64,000 nucleotides of DNA from Mesaphorura yosii (taxonomy: Eukaryota; Arthropoda; Collembola; Poduromorpha; Tullbergiidae). How positions within the stretch are numbered: the first letter of the stretch is position 1; each line of letters opens with the position of its first letter. Under the pieces are notes generated by a model. The model saw only the letters and a program-made list of their open reading frames with translations, searched no databases and was not told the DNA's origin. Location: NCBI GenBank assembly GCA_009869945.1, contig WIXG01000059.1, positions 62,001 through 126,000 on the forward strand. The letters are read 5' to 3'. A program made the position numbers and the translations under genes. Shown here one piece after another: positions 16,705 through 30,113 of the stretch.

Positions 16705-17404
16705 CTGACAGACCTCGCGAACAACAAGCAACTCAACTACAAAGAATGCGCTGTCTCGACTCGAAACGCGTCAAACTTACACACTCAATCATGCCACGGC
16801 CACATTTAATGTAAACTCAATCTTCAAAGTTCGACCCAACTTGGCCAATAAATTATCCAGATGGCTATTACTTTCAGTGGTAGCACCAATTCAACTTGAC
16901 ACGGCGATCGGGGAGGCAAAGAGCGAAATGAGACCTCACTTCGACAATTAGACTGGTATATGGAAAGAAAAGCGGAACTAGTGTTTGGTATCTATGCTAA
17001 TTATTGAATGTACGTGATGTTGTTCTTGGCGAGTGCAATTTCAATTTCTGCAAGTTTCTTTGCAAAACGCGTCTTGTCTGCGGCACGAGTGAAGACTGCC
17101 TGTCTCTGTGCGACTGCAGTTGGTTTATGTTTGTGGTCGTGTGAGAAAGCGAAGGAGTGAAAGAAGACTCGAGACTTGTTTCGCTGCTCGTGGTTAGTTC
17201 GAAACTGATTGTAGTACAAGTCCAAGAGTTGCACTATAAATGAGAACTCTTTACTATTCTCCTCTGCTGCGCTCTACGCTCGCTCTTCCATTTACCTCAA
17301 AATATTTATGAATGAACCCACCTTGAGGTCCTCTACGCCCCATTCATTCCCCAAATACTACTACGACTGCACCTCACTCGGCTGCAGCGCGAGACGAGGG
17401 GTTA

Positions 17405-17412
17405 TGACGTCA
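17405..17412. promoter_or_regulatory. Perfect palindromic CRE (TGACGTCA) upstream of Egr
   Basis: TGACGTCA, the full CREB/ATF site, with a second near-perfect copy (TGACGTCG) at 17431-17438. It lies about 0.7 kb upstream of the first recognised Egr exon. CREB control of Egr genes is known in vertebrates; function here is inferred. Confidence 0.45.
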
Positions 17413-18561
17413 GCAAAGACTCCACAGAAATGACGTCGAATTAATACATGTGCTGGGAACAATACTACGACGGCTCTAGCCAGACCCCATGTGCTTTCTC
17501 TCTGCAGTGTAGCAACTCGGCCTGGAACAATGTCAGTCCCTCGGCCAGACCGAAATGAAGGAGAAAGGATAAGGCACATCGATTTTCCACTCCTCGCGCT
17601 GCAATTTGGCTCTCTGGCAGCACAAACACAAGGCTTCGTGTAACAAGTACAAGTTCAAGAGAAAAGTAGAACGAAAACACGACCGGGTTTCCTTCTTCGC
17701 TCCGCAACTTTGATGTTGTGTTAGATCAGTCATTCATTCGCCAACCAGTCTCGGAGAAAGTACTCTCCACGTGAGGCATCCGCGGGGTTTCTTCTCGCAG
17801 GGGTGGAAGCAGTGATGCCCTGAACTTGAAAACATGCGCGAATTCTGTCCTCATGAATTTATTGCACTGGATTACCAGAAATTATTACGAGTCACACGAC
17901 AAACGCACCAAAAAAAGGAAGATATTACAAGAACTGAACACAGTTGAGAACGCCAAGACTAAATGCAGTCTTAAAAACGACAGAAAAGACAACTATCATC
18001 TCGAGTCTTCCACTAGCAGGTTTAGTTCGCAGGTATTGAGTGGAGACATTGCAGGCTTTGCAACTCTGCAGAATGAAAGATGAAACTGACAAGACGAGTC
18101 TCTTGACTCTCTTGTTCTCCGCAGAACAAAATCGTTGTCTCACTCTGCCCCCCGTCAAGTTCATCTCGTGCAGTGTAAACATTACATCAGCATCATCACC
18201 TCAAATACACGCTACTCAATATGCACGACATGATTATGCTCAATTAGGACTTGAAACACACAAAGGTGACTTTGTCATGTACGGTGTGTACACAGTGTTA
18301 ACATCAACACCTGTCCAGTTAACCGCGTTTGACATCACCAATCAACAGGCTATTTAAAGCAAATGCCAGGAACCCATTCAATTGAGAGATCCACTGATAA
18401 GCCAGACTTTGTCCTTAATTAATTCTCGTGTCTTTATTATTTTGTCGCAAGTCAGACCACGCAATTAACAATTGGTCTCTTCTGGTGCGCCAATATGCTT
18501 CTAATCCCGCTCGTGTGCTTTTCATTCATTCATTCTTCCGCAGTGTGGAGGAATTGCTAAT

Positions 18562-18571
18562 CCAATATTGG
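18562..18571. promoter_or_regulatory. CArG box (CCAATATTGG), candidate serum response element
   Basis: Matches CC(A/T)6GG exactly and is palindromic. It sits 104 bp from a second CArG box. SRF/MEF2-type factors bind such sites in Egr promoters of other animals. By composition alone a few CArG matches are expected in 64 kb, so the pairing is the evidence. Confidence 0.4.
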
Positions 18572-18674
18572 GCAAGACTTGGGCTTTTGTTACACTGTCC
18601 CTTCAGAATACTGCCTTGGGACGACATTAAAGTTATGAAAGTCGAAGAGAAGAAAGAGTTGAACTTGAACTTGG

Positions 18675-18684
18675 CCATATAAGG
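18675..18684. promoter_or_regulatory. CArG box (CCATATAAGG) next to a half-CRE
   Basis: CCATATAAGG matches the SRE consensus exactly. Forty bases further, TTACGTCA at 18724-18731 is a CRE-like site. On the minus strand a TATA-like TTTAAATA lies at about 18351-18358, downstream in the Egr direction, so a start site near 18325 is possible but unproven. Confidence 0.45.
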
Positions 18685-21600
18685 CACGCACGGCGACCAG
18701 GGCCAAAATGAACCGACCGTGCATTACGTCAGCTCCATGAATAGATTTTTGAGATCATTGTACATAATTGTATACCACTTTTTGCAGTGGAGAGTTGGTT
18801 CTAACATGGCGAACGACATACAAGACGAGAGCCAGGGCTATAAATTCAGCGTGTTCTTGTCTTACTGCTTTCTGACTAGGCTCGACTGCCTCGCGTCAGT
18901 CTTCGCAACCTGCACTGAGCTTGTACTCTGAATGCTCAACTGGTCGCCTTCTGCTGTCTCAGTTTGCATTTTACACCGTCCGAGCGTTTGAATTGATATT
19001 CTGTGGGCCTTTTCATAATTATTTGCACATGACTTTGTAATTATGTGCATATTAAGTGATTAACAGGGCCTGCGTGAAATCATCCGAGTTTCTCATCGGT
19101 GAGATGAGACAAAGAAGGTTGTTTTGACTCCTCAAACGGGCTATTTGGCATTGTCTTGCATTGCCCCCACTCGGCAAGCTTTGACTGGCATTGACTGGCA
19201 TCGATCGAAAGACGGTTCCTCTCCTAAATAAACAGTTTTATTACCCGTGACGTTCTTTTGTTGGTCATAAAATCGCAAAATTACGTCGGTATTTTAAAGC
19301 CGCTCCCTGGACATGTGCCTCTTTCATTTTATGGCGTGCATGTGATGTCGTTGATGATGCAATGGCTCAGGCGCGTGAGGCCAAGTTTTGGCTGTTGCTC
19401 GTGCGCCGCGTGTTTACCTTAATCGAAATTAAAATTCGCATGCCTGAAATGCTAAATTTAGCCAATTCGTTCAGTATTCCATTCGTACGGTCGTACGTAG
19501 CACCGCAGGGTCAGAGTCAGTGTCTATGAATAGACGATGACGAAAACGGTTTGATGATGACTCGACTGGCTTTTGTCTGTTTACCTTTCACTTATAATTT
19601 CGGCGTATTTATAGTTTCATTTCCAGCCCGTCTGCGTCTGCACAATTGCGTCAAATGGGCAAATGTGCTTACTATTCCAGGGGTCGTACTGAGAATAATT
19701 CTTGGCTTATAAATAAAATTCGACTTTCTTAGATGAAATGAAGTACGTATTTCATGCTTCATTTCGGTAAATTTGACACTGGCTCATGTTGGTGGCACTT
19801 CTTGTATCTTTTACCTGGAAGTCTTTAATAGTGTTGCGAACTTTGACACCTTCCTCCTGTAGGATTCCATTCCAGGATGGAAGCGTAAAGATTCGAACTG
19901 CGTGGGTACGGCAAGAAATCCTCTAAACGGGTCAAATTCGTGTGGAATTGTCAAATGTTATTTATTACCACAGAATTGCATCCCAGTGATTCCTACATTT
20001 TTCATAAATACGCCTACTTTCTCTCCGCTTTCTCTCCCACACACTATACAGAAGCCCGCGGGTCCTGTGCTCGTGGCATCTTAGTGATTCCGTCCCTGTT
20101 CATCAGATTGGGCTACCATCGGTCAAAGAGACTTGCTACTAATTAGCCATCGCCCCGTAAACAGGACCAGAAGAGAAAATGTGGCACATGGTGGCTTAAA
20201 TAGCCAAAATTAATTCTCTGTGACGCCCGCGCAAAATTCTTGGAAGCACAGACGTGCACGTTATTATTGCATTTATATCTTGTTACTGAATGTCGGGCGA
20301 TATTGGCGTGAATAGACTCTGTGGCATAGAATGGCATAAGCTGAGTAAATATGACCAGTGGAAAGTTTCGGACTTTAATAAGAGGATGGAACCGTCTCAA
20401 ATTAAGGCTATCAACGTATATTTTGAACGTGTCACCAACATTTTGAGGCCATTACACGGTCCTTCCAAAAGTATTCTCGGCTAGCGCTTGCTGTCTATTG
20501 ATTATTAGGAAATAAGCTCGATGGAGTGGCTACGCAAGTAGACTTGTGCCACGCGCACGTGGCTAAATATACATGCGCATTAACCTGGCATTTGGAGTCT
20601 TGCGGCAAGGAGTACGTGACAGCAATGGTTGGTCCCGCTTTGCAACTTACGCGCGTTACAGGAGAAAGCCCAATTGCACTGACGTATGAGCTTTTCACAA
20701 TTATATATAGCATTTGCTTAAAAGAGTTAGACGTCTGCTGGTGCATTGGCATTGGCGAAAGCACGCAGGTGGAAATCGCAACAGTCTTCCGATCCATGCA
20801 CGTATCCACAGCCAGTTTCCATTCATACTCCAGCTACTTGAACGCATGGGATCAGGTTTGCTGAGTAATAGTATCAAATTTACTGTGGAATTTGATTCGG
20901 AATGCTTCCGGAGTACACAAATCAAATTGAGCATGCACGTCATTGGCCCCCTAATTTGGATTTCTCCAAGCTCGGAAATATCCCCAGCCTCGCATTCTCC
21001 ATTCAACATTCCAAGCGAGCAAGGACTTGAGTCATCGATATCTATTCCTGGCCTTATTCGATTCTATATTTATGTTTGTTGCAGACAAAAAATACACCGC
21101 TGTCGTGATGATGTAACCAGCTGAATGAAACAGCCACTTTAGCGAGGAAACTACGCCAATTTTGCAGAAACCGATTGCGTATGCAAACAAGTACAAATGC
21201 AGCTACCGGCTAGCGCGGACAGCATCGAGATTTTACGCGAGTCGGGAGAGGACCTCTTTCTATTGCTCCATGGCCAGCAGTTTGTTCTGCGAAAAGCTAT
21301 CACAGTTACGAGAACAAGTAACACGGGGCAAACACACGAGCAAAGGCGGAATTGGATTTTCACATGTGAGGTCTTTTGCTACCGTTCTGTTCCCGTGATT
21401 TCTCCTAGTCCCGGCTCTATGTTGCAAAGTATTCCCATTCTGCTGCTTGTCGTTTGCATACACTTGATGGTCTTTCCGTAGCATAAGTTGCTGCAACACC
21501 CCATGCTACTATGCAATACTCCCGAAATAGTTTGCGAATCATCGTCGTGAAATATTTTTGGTTCATTTCGCCCACCCAATATGGTTCCTTTCTTTGTATG

Positions 21601-24600
21601 TGCTAAAATTAGCGCTCTGGTCTAATTTTACATTTGTTGTGGATCGAACACCAATGCGCTGCTCCTACGAAATCGACGAAATGCACGTGGATCCCACAAA
21701 CGAATTCTACATATGATTATTACGAGTTGCGAACCAATGTCATCGTGCGAATTTGCATAGCCAAACACTCAACATGAGACCGACTCTCCCGGGAACATTT
21801 ACTTTCTGCCACGGTCAGATGCCACCTGATTCTTGAAAGAACTTTTTGACTCAAACGGATTTCGGCTGCAGTCGCACTAGTAGAAATTAAGCCAGGTGAA
21901 CGGTCTTTGACTCAACAACTTATTAGTTCGCAGATGAAAATTGACAGTGTGGTTCGTTTGCCAAACTGTAGCACAAACCAGCAAGGAGGCCACATCACAT
22001 AAGTTGCCTCGAAGGAACGTCGGTGAAAAAGTCGCAAAAGTATTGTCTTTACTTGGATGAAGTGGAATTTACCTTGTGTTATAAGCTGCTGGTGTATTTG
22101 GTGACAGACATCTTGCCATCCGTGAACGATTTGATGAGTCTGGAAATAGATTCACAGTGAATGAGTAAACAAGACGCGACAACAATAGCTTAAGTGGAAA
22201 TGAGTGCACAAATGTCATATGGAAATCTGTGCGCTTTGTATTTTGTAGGCGATGCTGAAATGAAACAAAAGAGGAGGAATGCGTTCAGTAAATTCCAAAT
22301 CAAAGAAGATGCACAAGAATGGCATTCATGACTTCGAATTGGTTCTGCTGAATGAAGTGTAATACAAACTTGCTCCTGGTTCTAATTGGCTTCATTTAAG
22401 ATCACGCTGGATTAGATTACGAATCGTAAAAATAGAATGCAATGACATTAGCGCACAGGTTGGAAATGTCAACATGATTCGAGTCCGCGTAAAGTAAAGC
22501 TCGCTTTATTGTTTACAGTGTAAACTGTTTATAAAAACTGAACAATGAAAGGGCCTCTCGGGGATTTTGATCAACAGTAGAAAAAACCAAAGTTTCATTA
22601 TTTTCCTAAATCAAATCCACCACGCTCGAGCTCGTTTCTTTCTGCGCACTGAAGGCACAGGAAGATCTCCATACAACACTAAACAATGGAGCAGGAGCGC
22701 ATCCGAACGGATACATTAGCGACTCATTTAGGCCTGGTAAACACACACCTGAACCGAATCAGTTTATTTTAAAACACGTATTGACAAAGGATAAAATTCC
22801 ACAGTTTGTTTCCACGATCACATGAAGTTTGCTAGCTAATTCGTCACAAAATTAATCTGAGGTTAGGAATTGCGAGGATTTCCAACTCTTCAAATTACGA
22901 CGCGGATTCCTGCTAATTAGCAGCTCGTTCCGCCACAGAGTTTTGTTGCAAACTAAACACAAACAGAATGAATGACTTACATTTTTTCACATGAGGAAGG
23001 AACATTTCACCATTTCTTGGTTTCAGCTCTAACTACAGTTTTGTTTAGATGATTAATTGAAAACTTGTCTGTACACTTCCAAATTACGCTGCTCTGCTGT
23101 TCGTTAAAATCTTAATGATGGCCGATACCTTTCGGAATTTTTTCCGCCAAGAACAAAAAACTAAGAATATCAGTTTGCACTTCACTGGATGAATTGACGC
23201 AGAATATTGCACTCTGAAACATTTATGTCCACCAAAATTTGTAGATGCTTAAAGAATAATTAAAGTATCCAGAACGAAGTCTTGCATATATTTCACCATT
23301 TTCCAAATTAAGCCTGGACCTGTCTGGATGGGCTATGAATCAAGTTGTCGGTCACATTTGCACACCTTTGGAATAGAATAACCCGCCTCTTCTTGGTGCT
23401 AACTTCCGTCGTCTACTCCTACACTTGTGTTATCTCAGTTCAACATTTCCGCGAGAAAGTACAAAATTCGCACTTTTGCAAATTCTTTCGCGTCACCACC
23501 ACGCGATGAAGGTGGAGTTTCTCCGGAGTGTCTCAGGTTTCCCGAAGCTAACCGTCGAACCGCCTCATCTGGTACAGTGTTCTTAGATTCACTTCACCGG
23601 CAGAAAGTCGCGTCCTTTCTGGACAGCGTTTGTCACCGCACCGTCTTACACTCCGTTGAGTTGCTGAGTGAGACGTGCAGGTTGAGAATGTATGAGATAA
23701 TATTGTTAGTCAACTCAGACAACAGCACAGATCATCAGCACAACACAGCGAACGAAGAGTGAATGGTAATGCACAGGTAAAGGGAAAGTCGGTCCGTCGC
23801 GAGTCATATGTTGCAGCGAAGAGACAAGGTGAAGTTCAATACCACCGTTGCTCACTTTGGAGTTCTCTGAATGAGACAACACTCAATTCTGAAATCGTGT
23901 CCCACGCCGTTTCGACTCAGATTCCCCGTCCTGAGCCCAGCTTTTCCATCGACGATTTAATAGCCCCTAGTCCTAGGTACGCAGGTGAGAACAAATTCGC
24001 TCCACTTCTAAAAATAAGTTTCCAAAATATTTTGTTTATGGAATTTGGCTGATGACTGTAATGTTCAATTTCTGAATTCCTTTGTGAGTGCACTTCACCG
24101 TGGCTAAAGTTACTTCTAGAGCTAAGAAGGTGCTCCTGTAATGTTTCGTAGTCTGCATTGTGCGCTAGTTCGAGCACATTTGTTTGGGATGGAACGTACC
24201 GGCAGAACTGAAGAAGTGACGAGATTCATCGGCAAACTGGTACTCCACATAGACACGAGGACTTTTATATATGAGAGAATGGCTTAATGTTGATGGGAAA
24301 ACGCGTGGGTTTTTGCGTAACGCGTGGCAACGATGTCATACGTAGTGTGTGTACGAGCTTGTGTACGTGGATCCTGCAAAGGAAACTTCATATTCCGTGT
24401 CCGCACACACGGGGAACGTACAGAACAAGACGAGCTTTCTTCCTGCGGGCGGCGGTGGAGGAGAAAGATGCCAGCCTTCACAGAATAAACTGGAAAGTCT
24501 CACGTTTTACACAGAAAATGTGTGCCTTAATTCTTCTCGTGTTGTCCTTTCTTTCCGTCCCCCTTACATTCAATGGTTTTAAAAGCTTGTTGTTGCTTTC

Positions 24601-27442
24601 CCCTTCAGAGATGTATGAATTGAGCCAGACCGGAGTGAAACACAGCGCTGTCAACAGTTCAGCCAGACACTTTTGAGAAGCTGTCTGCCAGTTCAATGGA
24701 TCAGTAGTCAAATTAGCACATCTCTGTAATTTTCTCGATGTAATCAACATGTATTTGTTAGTTTAAGATGCAAGTGATTGAATGACTTCAGTGAAATCAA
24801 TCACGTGAAGTTGACTCCAGTTAAATCGCGCAGACGATAAAGTGAGTAAATAAGATTGTTAAAGACTTCTAATAGTCACTTCTTCAAGAAGCCCCTACAT
24901 CATTAGATACACCGGATAATTACGATGGTAGTAATTTAATTCTTAGTACAGGAATCAATGGTTCCCTTAATTTGTCCCACGTACAGCCAGTATCCATATC
25001 TACCGGTACGCGAATAGCAGCAGGCAGCATCGCCACTGTCCGTCCCGTGAGATCAGTCACGTAGCGCGGTGTAATTTGGCGTAAATTCATGATTTCCGCA
25101 GCTAATTAATTACCACAGCAAGTAACACGAGTGTGACACCTGCCCACGATCCAATTGAGATCCGTGTTAATAAGGCACTGCTGACACTTTGCGTCCAGCG
25201 AGACCAGTTTGGAAAGAATAACGTAATCAGTCAACGGCAGCGTGCTAGCAGCATGGCAGTGCAATTATGCACATGAGATGCGAGTTCACAGTGCGTAGGT
25301 TGCATGCACCAGAGGAAGCACGGCCATTCTGAAGGTAGGTTGGAAATTTTGTGCTAACAAAGTGAAGACACTCTAATATGGATTTATGGTGCACACACTG
25401 GCGTCTCAGCGAATTCGTCGCACTGCAAGCAGCGTCTGAGACAGACACTGCCCCGCAGTCGAGGCTCTTCTTTCGCTGGATGGAGTTCGTGCGTTGCGTT
25501 CAGTATTCAATTATTTGGCGATTTCAGGCTCATTTTGTGGGTTTATTTCAATTACGATTATTTATTTTTGTGTTGTTACGAGGCATTAATTTCTTCAGAA
25601 TTATTATGATTTTTGGCATTCGAGAGCACGGTGCAATATTTTTGGGCATTATTTTATTGTGAATATTAAGAATAAAAGACGCCCACCTGCGAGTTGCGAA
25701 AGATGAAAAAATTATGCGTAGGATGTCAAAGTAGCCCTAACCAAAAAAGGACTCATTGGGTGGACTTTGTAGAACTTATCACAGCGCTGTTTAAGGAAGC
25801 TCTGCGCTGATCCATGCTCTCCTCGCTCTTCCTCTTCTGCACTGATAAATGAATTCAAAGAAATATTTTTGTTTTTGAATGCATTGTTGGACAACGCTCG
25901 GCTCACAAAAGGAAATATGAATGAAATTATACAGTCGGGGAAATAACTCGTGGTCCTCGACGAGAGACGAGATGCTGAAACGCTGGTCCGTTTTGTCTTG
26001 AATTTGGCCCGACTGTCATTGTTGGGAAGGAAGCGAAAGAATCATACTCCAAATGTGATTTTTCCTTTTTCTACGCGGTGCAAAGTCTGTACGTAATAAT
26101 TTGATTCCATTTTCGCGTATTGCATGCATCCATTCTGAATACATTAAGCACACGGCTCGTCCGTCGGAACGAGTTGATGCTGATGCTCCGTATGTTCAAC
26201 TCGTTTAGTGCTCGCCTGAGAAGTCGTTCTTCCACAGCATTCATTGAATTTTTTACCCGTTCTCGCAAGCACACATGCACTCATTCATTTCTTCTCTCGA
26301 CAATTCCAATTTCGTCTCAAATTAAGAAGATGGAAACCAAAGTGCAACAGTACGCCATCACACAACGCTCTTCCCACCTTCTTTTGACCGTGTTTGGAGA
26401 GACCCTAATTAAAATATTATACCGTTCGCAACGCGGAGATGAGTCACGTATAAAAATACATTTAATGGCTTGTAATACACACAATGGTAATTATACGAGT
26501 GTTAAAGGTCATAAAAATTTATTTCGCGATGAAACCATCCAACGAAAACTGCGCTTTCTGTCACATAAATTAGAGTTGGCATACAAAGATTAATGAATAT
26601 CAATCAATCGTTCAGCACAAAAATGCGATGAACGTATCAGCAATAACTGAAAAGTGGAGGAGTCGCACAAGTTCAAATGTCAGTCATTCTTTCATTTCAT
26701 TCAAACTTGCTAAGCATGGAGTAGGAGAAATCCCTGACCAAACGACGATAAAGGCTTCAATTCATTTTTTCATCTTCAGTTTGAGGAGGTTTTAACCCGA
26801 GCCTGTAGATGTGCTTCATAATGACCAATCCATCCTAATTACTTTTGACTTCTTTGCCAACTTGCCCTCATAAATTCGGAAACAAACCTTCGAACCAGAA
26901 TTTGTGAACTTGTGTGAGAATTGAGAAAACGGGCCCCTTTGTCAGCCGCTTGAATTTTACACGGAATCAAAAAGCTACTATTTGGCCGCCTTGTGCGTAG
27001 GAGGCCTAAGTACGTAGGCAGGCTGGTTATGCACCACAGAAATAGAAACCTGTGCTTTCGTTGGGTTGGAATTTGTAAACACTCGCTACTTCGTTCCGAT
27101 GGAAAATAAAATCTTCAAAGCGTTGGAATGACAATTCTTTAATCACTCTTTCGCGTTTTGTCAGACAAAAAAGGGACTAGGGATCTGCGTCAGCGAAGTC
27201 TAGGTGAACACTCTCGATCAAACGTTGACCACGAGCGTGGGCTTACAAAATCCAGCACATTGGGCCTGATTTCACATGCGATGACAAAATAAGGCTTCTT
27301 GCTCCACACTTGACGAAACAAGTACATCCTTCGGAGATGATCTACGAGTGCAGGTTGCCAGGAAGCAGCGAACGCAAGCACGACCACAAAAAGGAAAACA
27401 TGAAAAACTTTCAAGTAGTAGTCATTTGATTCGCAAACTGAG

Positions 27443-27477
27443 TGGGAATGGTCAGGAATACTTTCTGACCATTCCCA
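27443..27477. repeat. Perfect 13-bp inverted repeat with 9-base loop
   Basis: TGGGAATGGTCAG at 27443-27455 is followed after 9 bases by its exact reverse complement at 27465-27477. A further CATTCCC copy of the arm core follows directly. No gene is visible close by. Confidence 0.85.
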
Positions 27478-29347
27478 TTCCCATTTCATTGATATTTTTG
27501 TTTAGTTAAGTAGGCGATGAGAACATTCTTTATCGAGCAAGAACCTGAATCGTTTTACAAAGAATGCTGTCCACGCGGTCAGCACGACTTCTTGCCCTCT
27601 CCAGCAAACTCCAGTTTCAGTCGGATTCTCAGAGTTCCATGCCCTGAGATATTCCGTGTAATTTTACGATGGGGCGAGTTGAGAATACTTATCGGCTGAG
27701 ACTTTTGGCTTCTCGAACCATTCATTCTACCCATTCATCCAGCCTTGTCCTAAGATGCAGTTATTTATTTAAGGTTTTTGTCGCTGATTAAATTACGTGA
27801 CAAAGTGTCGTCGACGCGACATTTGCAATTGGGCAAAATGTTATGAAAGTATTCCGCTAAATGTCACGGATCATACAAAGTGTCTACCGTGAGCTTTCTG
27901 GCTTCGTGCAATGCTCCTTCCCGGCTCCTGTTCGGTGCTATGTGGAAAAACAGCGTGGGACGGGCTTTAAAACTCTGAAAACACCGAAACATGACTATAA
28001 ATTTCAATTTGAGGCTCTCACCTGAAGCTTTATCCTGTTTATCATTGCTTTGCGTTTCTGTCTTCTAAACTAAGAAGGCAGAAGCGTGCAATACACGTCA
28101 TCAAAAAACTGACGTCGTTGTTGTGTTCGCAAAGAGTCGAGTTCTCACGCGTGCTTTTCCACTACATCATCAAATTACGCTTGTTTTGAAAATTAAGCCC
28201 AATACATCCGAAAGTGACACACGGCCGGTGTTGGAATTGTCTTGGTCGAGCCTGCGGCGGCACACGAGAGTAATTAGCCATCAGCGCCAACACAGGTTTC
28301 AATGCCATGCCGTTAGAAGAAGATGGTGTAATATTGTAGGTGTGCTTGTTTGCATCCTTGCATCTTTTCATCCCACGTTTCATTTTCCCATCTGTTTGGC
28401 CAAAAATTCACCAGTTTTCAAAGAGTTTATCCTGCCTTCCGACTTCTGAGATTCATAACGAGATGCAAATGGACATAATACTTGCTTGTGCCTTTGGCAA
28501 GGTATGACCAGAGAAAGGATTATATACGTTCTTGTCACCGAGATCAGTGGTTCAGCAGTCTCTATGCCGTGGTGATAGGGGCGGATGTTCAAGACCTCAA
28601 TGATGCTTCCTGCTGGTAATTTGTGGGAGTAAATTGCTTGTGAGCCGAATCACCTTAGCAACGCAAAACGAGATATGTTCACTTTCGACGAGCGACGTCC
28701 TGGTTTAATTCGGGATCTGAAATTACCCATCCAGACACTGAGTAACCACTGCGTCATGGAAAACGTACCCAAGGACCTTTGCGGGCAGGTGAAATCTGAA
28801 ACTGTTGTTTACCAGTCACCAGACATTTTCAGGACCACTTCAGCTTTCAGTTGTAATGTAATGTGAAGTAGGATCGAGGTTCAGAAATCAGAATGATGTC
28901 TGTAATTTACGAGATGAAATCACTCTTCCATTCAATTGTCTCTTTGCTGTCTGTCACACATCCTCCAAAGAAGTAACTCAAACTCGGCGCTTTCGCTTTC
29001 AATTACTTAATTTTGCGGAGGTTTTATTTCATGGGTATGCGTAGTTGCGTCGTGTAAAATGAAGCGGACAAAGCCATTGCCATGCGTGCGTGTCCCGCAT
29101 CTCCTTTTTAAGCAGTTGACCACTCTGCTTCTACTTAGCTGACACTCCAACGACAGTCGCATAGCTGGTCCCATTCTTTTGTCTTGGCAATTTGGACGTT
29201 TCTGCTAGACAACGTAGCGCAAATACGCGTGTCCCTAATTTTGTCCAGTCCTGCCTTTACGGCACGAACAAGCTAAAAATTCAGAACAAGAATGTGCAAC
29301 GGTGAGAAGCCAGAAGCAGCAACGAGACACGTGTCGCTTTGAAAATG

Positions 29348-29371
29348 CTGGACAGCGTTATCGCTGTCCAG
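29348..29371. repeat. Perfect 10-bp inverted repeat with 4-base loop
   Basis: CTGGACAGCG, loop TTAT, CGCTGTCCAG. The arms are extendable by two G-U type pairs if transcribed. It lies about 0.75 kb upstream of the NRBF2 start codon. Confidence 0.85.
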
Positions 29372-30113
29372 TGGCTCTGGGCTAAAATTGATCTTCCAGC
29401 GGGTATATTTTCTAAATGATGAACTAAAGCCTGTCAGAAAACGGCATCCATTTCCAATTTCCAAATTCCTCAACTCACACACATTTCTCAACCCACATTC
29501 GACCACATTAATTTATTAACAAAAGATTAGATGACCTTGAACTAGCCTTCTATCCCATTGAATTGAGATTCCCATTTCGAGATCCTCATCCAGAACTTAA
29601 TCGCACATCTTGTTTCTCAATTAGAATTCCATAGTCTAAAATATCCGTAGTTCATATTTAACAACGTGATAGGAAACCACGGAGCTCACCACATCAACTC
29701 AATGACTCTCGCGTGTTATCTTTGTTCATCAAGGCAAGTGCAATGTATACACTGAATGGTGCGTATTTTTGAATGCATTGAAACTTGTAAACTTACTGCT
29801 ATCGATCAGCAGGGCAACTTGATTTCAGACTAAGCTTAATAAGTAGTACAATGATTCATAGATTTGTGACTAATTTGCCAGTTTAACGAAAATATTTAGT
29901 TTTAGTTGATAGGTAAGTGTCATTGAAATCAAAATTAGACATGGTGTGTAAGTCTAGCAAGCCATTACAGAAACCCAACCGTATTCTGATTACAGGTGCT
30001 CGTATTTCTGAATTGAATTGCTTAAATTCTAAATGGAGAGAGTGAATTTCGTCATTCCGCTTATGCCTCACTGAGGCAAGTGCTTCAACAGGACAGCAAA
30101 CCAGTGAAGATCC

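Larger units (their letters stand above)
16705..30113. other. Gene-free region, about 13 kb, upstream of Egr
   Basis: No exon with recognisable content was found, so this stretch probably contains the missing Egr 5' exon(s), the promoter and distal control DNA. Notable pieces are a perfect CRE at 17405, a second near-CRE at 17431, CArG boxes at 18562 and 18675, a half-CRE at 18724, and two perfect inverted repeats at 27443 and 29348. The longest open frame (26120-26593, plus strand, 157 codons from a TTG) has no recognisable domain. Confidence 0.55.

Noticed and set aside
18681-18690. TAAGGCACGC, identical to the first ten bases of miR-124
   Set aside because: The remaining bases of the very conserved miR-124 do not match and no precursor hairpin can be formed, so it is a chance match overlapping the CArG box.
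25378-25662. 94-codon ATG frame with a very hydrophobic C-terminal half
   Set aside because: The hydrophobicity comes from a T-rich stretch; no known family and no neighbouring exons.
26120-26593. 157-codon open frame, plus strand
   Set aside because: Starts at TTG, no known domain, no splice partners, composition like the surrounding DNA; most likely chance.
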